From an uncultured Spirochaetaceae bacterium (GTDB taxonomy: Bacteria > Spirochaetota > Spirochaetia > Sphaerochaetales > Sphaerochaetaceae), in contig CALXLI010000041.1 of NCBI GenBank assembly GCA_944389155.1, positions 1 through 58,072 on the forward strand: a stretch of 58,072 nucleotides of DNA. Direction: 5' to 3'. Both the position numbers and the translations under genes were made by a program. Shown here piece after piece: positions 51,402 to 58,072 of the stretch. Below the pieces are notes generated by a model, which was not told the DNA's origin, did no database searches, and was given only the letters and a program-made list of their open reading frames with translations. The stretch's first letter is position 1; each line of letters opens with the position of its first letter.

Positions 51402-51410
51402 TGGTATTCT
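51402..51410 (+). promoter_or_regulatory. Extended -10 of tyrA
   Basis: TG-G-TATTCT, 7 nt before the ATG; no Shine-Dalgarno. Confidence 0.45.
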
Positions 51411-51417
51411 CACTCTC

Positions 51418-52152
51418 ATGTTAGCCGGGGTATATGGACTTGGACGATTTGGTACATTCTGGGCGACATGCCTGAGAGATGCAGGATGCCGCGTAATAGC
51501 TTATTCAAGAAGTGAGCATGAACTGCCTGAAGGAGTTGAGCGGGCAACGGAAGATGAGGTGCTCTCTTCTGATCTTCTTTTCTTCACGGTCTCTATCTCA
51601 GCATTCGAAGGCGTTCTTGAGAAGGTCGGGAATAGGATTGGGGAGAATACGATCGTCATGGATACATGCTCTGTGAAGATCTATCCTGCAGAGTGGATGA
51701 AGAAGCATATTCCTGCTAGCCGCTTCATGATTGCAACGCACCCTATGTTCGGACCGGACTCAGGTTCCCATGGGCTTTCTGGGCTTCCTGTTGTCATGTG
51801 CCCTATATCCCCCAAAAGCGATGAGCGCTATGGTATTGTCAAGAAGCTCTTCGAAAGCATGAAGCTTGATGTGCTTGAGATGAGTGCGGAGGAGCATGAT
51901 GAGGAAGCTGCCTATTCACAGGGGGTCACTCACTTCGTCGGCCGCACGCTGAGTGCTATGGGAATGAAGCCAACGCCTATAGCGACACAGGGCTATAAAT
52001 CGCTTATGACAATCGTAGAGCAGACCTGCAACGACCCTATGCAGCTCTTTTATGATCTGCAGCGTTATAATCCATATGCAAAGGAGATGAGGCTATCGCT
52101 TCAGGTCGCGATCGAGAAGGTCCTCAATGCCTTGAGACGGGAGGAGAGTTGA
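51418..52152 (+). CDS. tyrA: Prephenate/arogenate dehydrogenase-like protein
   Basis: A 244-residue TyrA-family protein. The NAD(P) loop GVYGLGRFGTFW lies at 4-15, VMDTCSVKIYP near 80 and the substrate-site His in ATHPMFGPDSG near 103, with HDEEAAYSQGVTHFVGR near 161. It lacks the ACT domain and is shorter than typical TyrA (about 280), so the dimerisation region is small. Tyrosine synthesis is the likely role. The start is inferred to be leaderless. The last codon region overlaps mtaB. Confidence 0.82.
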   Translation: MLAGVYGLGRFGTFWATCLRDAGCRVIAYSRSEHELPEGVERATEDEVLSSDLLFFTVSISAFEGVLEKVGNRIGENTIVMDTCSVKIYPAEWMKKHIPASRFMIATHPMFGPDSGSHGLSGLPVVMCPISPKSDERYGIVKKLFESMKLDVLEMSAEEHDEEAAYSQGVTHFVGRTLSAMGMKPTPIATQGYKSLMTIVEQTCNDPMQLFYDLQRYNPYAKEMRLSLQVAIEKVLNALRREES

Positions 52153-53435
52153 ACGTATCTGTATATACATTGGGCTGTCGTCTCAATCAGGCTGAGAGTG
52201 AGTCGATAGCTGAGCATTTCAAGCATTCGGGGTTTGCTGTGACAGCTCCGGATAAGGCAGAGCTTGTCATAGTCAATACATGTACAGTCACATCGAAGGC
52301 AGAGCAAAAGGCTCGCCGCATGATACGTCTTTTCGCAAGGAAAAGCGAGGTGATTGTGACAGGGTGCTATGCTGAGATGGCATCCGATGAGATAAAGGCG
52401 CTTTCTGACCATGTGACTGTGTTCTCACTCAGGGAGAAAGCGTCTCTTCTTTCTCTTCCGCTGCATCTGAAGAGCGCTCTTCTTTCGGGGCTTGCGCTTC
52501 ATGATGCGATTGCGTCATTTACAGAGCGCAGTACAGATCTCTTTGCATTCGACGCTTCATCATTCCAGTATCATTCGAGAGCGTATCTGAAGGTGCAGGA
52601 TGGCTGTGACAACCACTGCGGATACTGCCGTACCACTATCGCACGAGGGCCTTCTGTATCATTGGATGCCGATTCTGTCGTTGAGCGTGCGCTCAGGATC
52701 GAGGACTCCGGATTCCATGAGATAATGCTCACAGGTGTCAACCTTACGATGTATGACCATGAGGGTGATGGGCTTGGAGGGCTTGTCGAGAAGCTTCTTG
52801 CGCGTCTTGGAAAGGATATGAGGATAAGGCTTTCATCCATGGAGCCTGACCACGTTGATGACCGTCTTCTTGATACTCTCCATGACCACCGTATGCAGCC
52901 TCATTTCCATATCCCGATACAGTCTGCGTCCCCTGCAGTGCTCCGCCGGGTCGGAAGGGTATATCCAATGGAGCATGTTGCCTACATCATCGAGAGGATG
53001 AGAGCGATAAAGGACGATCCATTCATAGCATGCGATGTGATTGCAGGGCTTCCAGGAGAAGGGGAGAAAGAGTGGGAAGAGAGCTATGATTTCCTTGCGC
53101 GTACCCGCTTTTCATTCATGCATGTATTTCCGTTCTCACCACGCCCGGATACCGCGCTCTTCAAAGCGAAGGACAGAGCAGAGGAAAGGGTGAGGGATGA
53201 GAGGGCTGAGAAGCTCAGAGCGCTTTCTTCTGAGATGAACAGGGAGTACATAGAGAGGCAGAAAGGCAAGGAGGTTGAAGTGCTTGCCGAGAAGAATGGC
53301 GAGGGTACTACAGGAAACTACCTCAAGGCAAGGATAGTCCTCCCTAAAGGAAGGACTGCGATAAACGGCCTTATCTATAAAGGGATCATAACAAAGACAG
53401 ATCCAATTACTGTGGAAGTCTCTTCTTTGCCCTGA
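52149..53435 (+). CDS. mtaB: tRNA t6A37 methylthiotransferase MtaB-like
   Basis: A 428-residue radical SAM methylthiotransferase adding a methylthio group to t6A37 of tRNA. The N-terminal cluster Cys are in LGCRLNQAES, NTCTVTSKAE and TGCYAEM; the radical SAM triad is CDNHCGYC at about 153-160. A TRAM-like C-terminal domain follows. LGCRLN rather than LGCPKN favours MtaB over RimO. It starts with TTG at 52149 inside the tyrA stop (TTGA), with a strong GGGAGGAGAG before it. The 3' end overlaps convergent cysE by 29 nt. Confidence 0.9.
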   Translation: MNVSVYTLGCRLNQAESESIAEHFKHSGFAVTAPDKAELVIVNTCTVTSKAEQKARRMIRLFARKSEVIVTGCYAEMASDEIKALSDHVTVFSLREKASLLSLPLHLKSALLSGLALHDAIASFTERSTDLFAFDASSFQYHSRAYLKVQDGCDNHCGYCRTTIARGPSVSLDADSVVERALRIEDSGFHEIMLTGVNLTMYDHEGDGLGGLVEKLLARLGKDMRIRLSSMEPDHVDDRLLDTLHDHRMQPHFHIPIQSASPAVLRRVGRVYPMEHVAYIIERMRAIKDDPFIACDVIAGLPGEGEKEWEESYDFLARTRFSFMHVFPFSPRPDTALFKAKDRAEERVRDERAEKLRALSSEMNREYIERQKGKEVEVLAEKNGEGTTGNYLKARIVLPKGRTAINGLIYKGIITKTDPITVEVSSLP

Positions 53436-54303
53436 CCTTTATCTCCGGTGTCTGTGTGAGTACAAGGGACTCAGGTGGGATAGAATCCTTGATCCATGCG
53501 TTTGAGGCGATTGTGCTGTCGTGTCCGATTGTTATATCGCCAAGGATTGTCGCATTCGCATATATCGTGACATTGTCCTCTATTGTCGGGTGTCTCTTTG
53601 CTCCGATAAGAAGCTGGCCGCAGCCCTGCTTTGGAATCGAGAGCGCTCCAAGCGTTACGCCCTGATAGAGCTTCACATGGTTTCCGATCACGGTTGTCTC
53701 TCCGATGACAACACCTGTTCCATGGTCGATGAAGAAGCTTTCACCTATCCTTGCGCCAGGATGTATGTCTATGCCTGTCTTTGAGTGGATTATCTCACTC
53801 ATCATGCGGGGGACAAGAGGCACACCACGCTGGTAGAGAAAGGAGGCCACCCTATGGACTGTAAGCGCCCTCATCGATGGATAGCAGAGAATGACGCCAT
53901 GGACGCTTTTTGCTGCGGGATCTCCCTCGAATCCTGCTTCCGCGTCCTTTTTCAGCATTCCTCTTATCCTTCCAAGATTCTCCAGAAGAGATGCCACATG
54001 CTCATCCGTAATGGCCTGGGCATCCTTCTCGCTCATTTCAGGTGCTTCATACTTGATTGACAGCTTTATCGAATCAGACAGGAGCCTTGTTGCCTTCTCA
54101 AGGTTGTATTTTACTGATTTCCTTAGGCTTTCGATGCTGACAGTCCCTTGGTGTCCAGGGAAGAAGAGCATCATGAACTGCTCCTCAAGCGTCTCGATAT
54201 CCCTCATCCGTGGAAGCGTTGATTCGCTTCTCGGTGCTTCCTTTCTATGTGTTCTCGAAAAGGATGATATGAAATCATCCAGATAATCATCAGCGTTGAT
54301 CAT
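53407..54303 (-). CDS. cysE: Serine O-acetyltransferase
   Basis: A 298-residue SAT forming O-acetylserine for cysteine synthesis. The N-terminal helical half is followed by a left-handed beta-helix of hexapeptide repeats (about 185-275). GIDIHPGARIG and FIDHGTGVVIGET hold the catalytic Asp/His pair, and GAKRHPTIEDNV is the usual insert. The longer N-terminal region matches the EpsC-like group seen in anaerobes. No cysK is nearby. A promoter TTGGCG-N17-TAACAT ends 6 nt before the ATG. Confidence 0.92.
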   Translation of the reverse strand: MINADDYLDDFISSFSRTHRKEAPRSESTLPRMRDIETLEEQFMMLFFPGHQGTVSIESLRKSVKYNLEKATRLLSDSIKLSIKYEAPEMSEKDAQAITDEHVASLLENLGRIRGMLKKDAEAGFEGDPAAKSVHGVILCYPSMRALTVHRVASFLYQRGVPLVPRMMSEIIHSKTGIDIHPGARIGESFFIDHGTGVVIGETTVIGNHVKLYQGVTLGALSIPKQGCGQLLIGAKRHPTIEDNVTIYANATILGDITIGHDSTIASNAWIKDSIPPESLVLTQTPEIKVRAKKRLPQ

Positions 54304-54309
54304 AGTGCG

Positions 54310-54338
54310 ATGTTACTCCCTCTCCTTGATTTCGCCAA
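54310..54338 (-). promoter_or_regulatory. cysE promoter
   Basis: Reverse strand TTGGCG (54338-54333), 17 nt, TAACAT (54315-54310), 6 nt, ATG at 54303. Purine-rich AAGGAGAGGGAG lies in the spacer, upstream of the predicted start site, so it cannot act as Shine-Dalgarno on this transcript. Confidence 0.5.
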
Positions 54339-54368
54339 TAATGTATGTAATAGTTTCCTCTCTTCAGC

Positions 54369-54374
54369 TAGAAT
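54369..54374 (+). promoter_or_regulatory. -10 box of birA
   Basis: TAGAAT, 6 nt before the birA ATG; GC-TAGAAT resembles the -10 at 11119. The -35 is weak. Confidence 0.4.
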
Positions 54375-54380
54375 AGGGCT

Positions 54381-55334
54381 ATGCTTGTCAAAGATGAAGT
54401 GCTTAGGGTTCTTTATGCGAGAAAAGGGGAATGCGTGTCGGGACAGGAGATTGCAGATGCCCTTTCATGCTCGCGCATGGCTGTCTCAAAATCTGTTTCG
54501 CTGCTTCAGGATGAAGGGTGCGTGATATCAACACAGAAAGGCTCAGGGTATGTGCTTGAGAGGGCTGATGTCCTTTCTCCTGTTGTCCTGGACAGCCTTT
54601 TCACGATTCCTGTCTATGCTGAGAAGAACTCCTCGTCGACGATGACTGATGCCAAGAAGCTTCTTGGCCGCGGCGTGGATGTGCCGTTTGCCGTGATTGC
54701 TGAAAGCCAGGGAGCTGGCCGCGGAAGGCTTGGACGCTCATTCTTCTCACCCTCAGGCGGGGTCTATATCTCAATAGTGCTTCCAGGCTCTGATATCCCG
54801 TCACCTGAGCTCCTGACGATCTCTGCCTCCATTGCTGTCTCCCGTGCTCTTGAACGGCTTACAGGAAAGACAGCTGCAATAAAGTGGGTCAATGATATCT
54901 ACATAGATGGAAAGAAGGTTGTCGGAATACTTACAGAAGGCATTGTCGATATGGAGCTTGGCGGGCTTGATAAGGCAATTGTCGGCATTGGGATAAACCT
55001 TTCAGGCAACGCTTCTGATATCCCTGCAGAGCTAAGGGACAAGATGGCTTTCATCTATCGTAAGGGAGAGGCTCCGATTACACGTGCAGAGCTTGCTTCT
55101 GCCTTGACTCGTGAGCTGATAGCGCTCCAGGGAACAAGATTCATCGATGAATACAGGGCAAAGTGCTTTGTGATCGGGCTTGATGTGACTGTGATAAAAG
55201 CCGGAAGGGAGCGCAATGGTCATGCTTATGGGCTTGATGATGATGGGCATCTTCTTGTTGAGTATCCAGGAGGAGAGAGGGAGGCTTTATCATCAGGCGA
55301 AGTTTCGATAAGATTCCCTCATAAAGAAGTCTGA
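54381..55334 (+). CDS. birA: Biotin-protein ligase and biotin repressor BirA
   Basis: A 317-residue group II BirA. Residues 1-60 form a winged helix (SGQEIADALSCSRMAVSKSV), then the ligase: GAGRGRLGRSFFSP near 109-122 (biotinyl-AMP loop), AIKWVNDIYIDGKKVVGIL near 166-184 and a C-terminal SH3-like part. It attaches biotin to carboxylase carrier domains and, with biotinyl-AMP bound, should repress genes with BirA boxes. One such box lies before bioMNY at 317-348. No box is seen at birA itself. argS follows after 18 nt. Confidence 0.94.
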   Translation: MLVKDEVLRVLYARKGECVSGQEIADALSCSRMAVSKSVSLLQDEGCVISTQKGSGYVLERADVLSPVVLDSLFTIPVYAEKNSSSTMTDAKKLLGRGVDVPFAVIAESQGAGRGRLGRSFFSPSGGVYISIVLPGSDIPSPELLTISASIAVSRALERLTGKTAAIKWVNDIYIDGKKVVGILTEGIVDMELGGLDKAIVGIGINLSGNASDIPAELRDKMAFIYRKGEAPITRAELASALTRELIALQGTRFIDEYRAKCFVIGLDVTVIKAGRERNGHAYGLDDDGHLLVEYPGGEREALSSGEVSIRFPHKEV

Positions 55335-55352
55335 ATAACGGTGAGGTAATAT

Positions 55353-57137
55353 ATGCTTAATGAGCTGAAGAATGCGTGGAAGAGTGCGATAGAGAATGAG
55401 CTGCGCTCTTATCTTGGGGCTGATGATATCCCATCCCTTGCTATCGGACAGCCTCCCAAGGCTGATATGGGAGATGTCGCTTTCCCTATGTTCCCTTATG
55501 CAAAGCTTGCACGTAAATCCCCTGCAGCTGTCGCTTCTGATATATCCGAGCGCCTTGCTGGACAGCATCCTGAGGGGGAGATGGTCCCGACCGGGCCTTA
55601 TCTCAACGTTCGTTTTGATATCCCATCGCTTTCCGATGCTATCATAGACAAAGCCCTGGCAGAGGGCGATGAGTACGGCAGGAATGATAGCGGCAAGGGA
55701 CGCAAGGTGATGATTGAGTTCTCCTGCCCTAACACAAACAAGCCACTGCACCTTGGGCACATGAGGAATGACTCGCTTGGAGAGGCTGTTTCAGAGCTTA
55801 TCAAGGCAACTGGCGCTGATGTCATGAAGGTAAACCTCATCAACAACCGCGGTGTGCATATCTGCAAGTCGATGCTTGCGTATAAGATTTTCGGAAACGG
55901 AGAGACTCCTGAATCCACAGGAGAGAAAGGTGATCATTTCGTCGGCCGCTACTACGTCCGCTTTGCACAGTGGGAGAAGGAAGTGGAAGAGGCTGTAAAG
56001 GCCAATCCCGATATCGTAAACGACCCGTCCTTCATGAATCCGGACAGCGCTGCCCAGGATATGCTCAGAGCCTGGGAAGCTGGTGATGAGGAAGTTAGGA
56101 AGCTTTGGGAGAAGATGAATAAGTGGACACTGGATGGTCTCTTTGAGAGCTACAGCAGCATGGGCATCTCCTTTGATAAGCTTTACTATGAGAGCGATAC
56201 ATACAAGCTTGGACGTGGCGAGGTGATGAGGGGTCTTGATCTTGGGGTCTTCAAGAGAGAGGACGATGGATCTGTACAGGTGGATCTTGCCCCGATAGGC
56301 CTTGACAAGAAGGTCCTTCTTCGACGCGATGGCACTACGCTCTACATAACGCAGGATATAGGAACAGCTGTAAAGAGGCATGAGGACTGGCCTTTTGATA
56401 GCCTGATATATGTAGTTGCGACAGAGCAGAACTACCATTTCAAGGTTCTTTTCTACATTCTCTCGCTCCTTGGATACAAGTGGGCGGATGAGCTTCATCA
56501 TCTTGCATATGGCATGGTCAATCTTCCTGAGGGCAAGATGAAGAGCAGGGAAGGGACAGTTGTCGATGCAGATGATCTTCTCGCGGAGCTTTCGAAGCTT
56601 GCAAGGAATGAGATAATCGAGAAGGGCCGTGAGAATGAGGTCGGGGATGTTGATGAGACTGGCCGCAAGATAGCCCTTGGTGCTCTCAACTACTATCTTC
56701 TGCAGGTGCAGCCTCAGCGTGATATGATCTTCAATCCGAAGGAATCAATATCATTCAGCGGCAATACAGGTCCTTATCTTCAGTACACTGCAGCACGTAT
56801 CTCTTCGATACTCAGAAAGGCAGATGAGGAAAGCTTTGAAGGCATAGAGAGCAGCGGCAAGCTCCTTGTGAACGATGACGAGAAAGCTCTTGTGAAGGCT
56901 ATAGAGGCGTTCCCGGATGCTGTGAGCCGTGTAGCGGACAGCTATGATCCGTCGATAATAGCAACAGCGCTGTACGATGCGGCGAAGACGTTCAGCCATT
57001 ATTATCATGACAACCAGATACTGAAAGCTGAGACAAAGGAGCTGTCGCTATCACGCATAAGGCTTGTAAAGGCACTTCTATGCGTCATGAAGAACGGCTT
57101 CAGGCTCCTCGGCATTCCATATCTTGAATCAATGTAG
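55353..57137 (+). CDS. argS: Arginyl-tRNA synthetase
   Basis: A 594-residue class I synthetase. The N-terminal Add-1 domain (about 1-110) is followed by the HIGH-type motif in NKPLHLGHMRND near 134. The KMSKS loop is replaced by GKMKSREGT near 394, as in many ArgRS. A C-terminal anticodon-binding DALR domain ends the protein (ARLSS-like AARISSILRK near 475). GAGGT precedes the ATG. It is likely co-transcribed with birA. Confidence 0.95.
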   Translation: MLNELKNAWKSAIENELRSYLGADDIPSLAIGQPPKADMGDVAFPMFPYAKLARKSPAAVASDISERLAGQHPEGEMVPTGPYLNVRFDIPSLSDAIIDKALAEGDEYGRNDSGKGRKVMIEFSCPNTNKPLHLGHMRNDSLGEAVSELIKATGADVMKVNLINNRGVHICKSMLAYKIFGNGETPESTGEKGDHFVGRYYVRFAQWEKEVEEAVKANPDIVNDPSFMNPDSAAQDMLRAWEAGDEEVRKLWEKMNKWTLDGLFESYSSMGISFDKLYYESDTYKLGRGEVMRGLDLGVFKREDDGSVQVDLAPIGLDKKVLLRRDGTTLYITQDIGTAVKRHEDWPFDSLIYVVATEQNYHFKVLFYILSLLGYKWADELHHLAYGMVNLPEGKMKSREGTVVDADDLLAELSKLARNEIIEKGRENEVGDVDETGRKIALGALNYYLLQVQPQRDMIFNPKESISFSGNTGPYLQYTAARISSILRKADEESFEGIESSGKLLVNDDEKALVKAIEAFPDAVSRVADSYDPSIIATALYDAAKTFSHYYHDNQILKAETKELSLSRIRLVKALLCVMKNGFRLLGIPYLESM

Positions 57138-57470
57138 GCGATTGCTCTGGTTTTTGCTGGAGCAGCCAGAATCAGATTGCAGTTATTATCAAGATTGCCC
57201 TAACGACCAGAAGATTATTTTGGGTTGAGGGCATCTTGTGTGATAATAAGCAATGCTAAATCTATATTTACTAAATCATGATTTAGCAATGTCCTGACTA
57301 TGGAGGGCTTGCAATGTTCAGACACAGGGGAGATGGAACATCTTAGCGGTAACATTACTATAGGATTCCTAGGCTCATATATAAATATAATGGAAAAGAG
57401 GGTAAAGGAGGTCAGTCCTCTTTATAGAAGTTTGATCTTGTCATTAAGCTTAGGCCTTTTACTTACCTTG
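57138..57470. other. Intergenic region with nested palindromes
   Basis: Holds CTAAATCA-TGATTTAG (57271-57286), a perfect 16-bp palindrome, inside a wider repeat TGCTAAAT (57254-57261) / ATTTAGCA (57281-57288). A bulged hairpin, TAAAGGAGG / CCTCTTTA, lies at about 57401-57422. No gene is supported here; a 68-codon frame from 57300 shows no family and probably belongs to the decayed region that follows. Confidence 0.35.
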
Positions 57471-58072
57471 AGCCTCATCATTTTATACAGACCTTACTGT
57501 TTATGAAAAGCTGGCATCCTATGCCATATTTGGAGGAATTCCGTTTGCACTGAAGGAGAATATAAAGAATCTGTTGCTCAACACAAAGGAGTACGTCTTC
57601 ATTGTACTTAGCAATGTGCTTCTTGAAGAAATACGGAAAGTCAGCACCGCAGAGACTATTCTCAAAGCAATCGGGAACGGGAAACCTCGGAATAGCGAAC
57701 TTGAAAGTTCTCTTAATATGTCAACATCCCTTGTCGCTGCAAATATAGCTAGACTTATGGGGCGATACATTGCTTCTGGAATGGATTCATAGCAAGGCAG
57801 TTTGAAGGGACTGTGAGAGAATATTTCATAGAAAGAATCAGGAAGGGACCTGATCTGGATACAGAAGAAGTGGAAACTTGCTGATATGATCTTCCTGAAG
57901 AGCGTAGGAATGGTGAGTTTGGCTGTGTCCTGAAGCAGCACGATGGCTATGCATTGGCAGAATGCAGGTTCCTCAGGTCTCCAATGCAGGAAGAACTGGC
58001 AGAAAAAGAAGCGGAGAGAATACGCTCGATTCCTGGAATGAAGATAAATGGAATAGCTGCCGGTTTTGATTT
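57471..58072 (+). pseudogene. Decayed AAA ATPase of the DUF234 type (runs off the window)
   Basis: The first readable frame gives YEKLASYAIFGGIPFAL, then ETILKAIGNGKPRNSELESS: the central part of an ATPase_2/DUF234 protein, with its GGIP motif and winged helix. After 57770 the frame shifts to FEGTVREYFIERIRKGPDL, meets an in-frame TGA near 57880, and continues as GEFGCVLKQHDGYALAECRF, the C-terminal E-C-[KR]-F nuclease-like part. The P-loop half is missing. So it is a pseudogene with at least one frameshift and one stop, and a different subfamily from the intact copy at 42401. Confidence 0.65.

Overview
The window reads as a compact bacterial chromosome segment, most likely from a host-associated anaerobic spirochaete (Sphaerochaeta/Treponema-like). 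That placement is inference. It rests on a PyrB-PyrI fusion, a PyrD-PyrK fusion, exonuclease I, a TpLRR (BspA-type) protein, a ComEC lacking the metallo-beta-lactamase part, ECF-type biotin uptake and a two-gene CoA-dehydratase activase system. No rRNA, plasmid or complete prophage is present.

Layout. 1-2.4 kb: tail of an unidentified protein, then a bioMNY biotin transporter operon behind a near-perfect BirA operator. 2.4-3.5 kb: small accessory patch with a 30-residue holin-like toxin candidate and a broken TnpB-like transposase. 3.5-11 kb: rpiB, a CBS/DRTGG inorganic pyrophosphatase, and a minus-strand run sbcB-prfA-prmC-rel. 11-16.2 kb: a secreted hypothetical and the activase/dehydratase pair. 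16.2-20.7 kb: rmlB-nifS-thiI-permease, all overlapping or nearly so, and tRNA-Thr. 20.8-26.6 kb: an Hc1-like histone gene, then lon-U32-TPR-glycosyltransferase as one minus-strand operon. 26.6-32.4 kb: gene remnants, nitroreductase, a Nif11-like peptide, an EamA transporter, orphan trpB, AlkD-like and LUD proteins. 32.5-39.5 kb: tRNA-fMet, hsp20 behind a sigma-54-like promoter, and a pyrL-pyrBI-pyrE-pyrF-pyrDK-pyrC operon. 39.5-48.5 kb: a dead AAA-ATPase, corA with a leader ORF, rlmI, an ATPase cassette between 26-bp direct repeats, a HAD phosphatase, phosphoglucomutase, comEC and ksgA. 48.5-58 kb: pta, a methyltransferase, the TpLRR protein, tyrA, mtaB, cysE, birA, argS and a decayed DUF234-type ATPase.

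Links between genes. BirA (54.4 kb) probably controls bioMNY (0.4 kb). The pyr operon covers five of the six enzymatic steps of UMP synthesis (carAB is not here) and carries the layout of an enterobacterial pyrBI attenuator: leader peptide, U-rich pause tract and terminator inside the leader. NifS and ThiI form a sulfur relay for tRNA s4U.

The most notable signals are regulatory. About nine genes have a -10 box 6-7 nt before an AUG without a Shine-Dalgarno, which suggests leaderless mRNAs. corA is preceded by a 14-codon ORF containing PLPR, as in enterobacterial MgtL. An ATPase gene looks inserted into a divergent promoter with duplication of 26 bp. Several small genes (toxin, Hc1 histone, leader peptides) are easily missed by standard ORF cut-offs.
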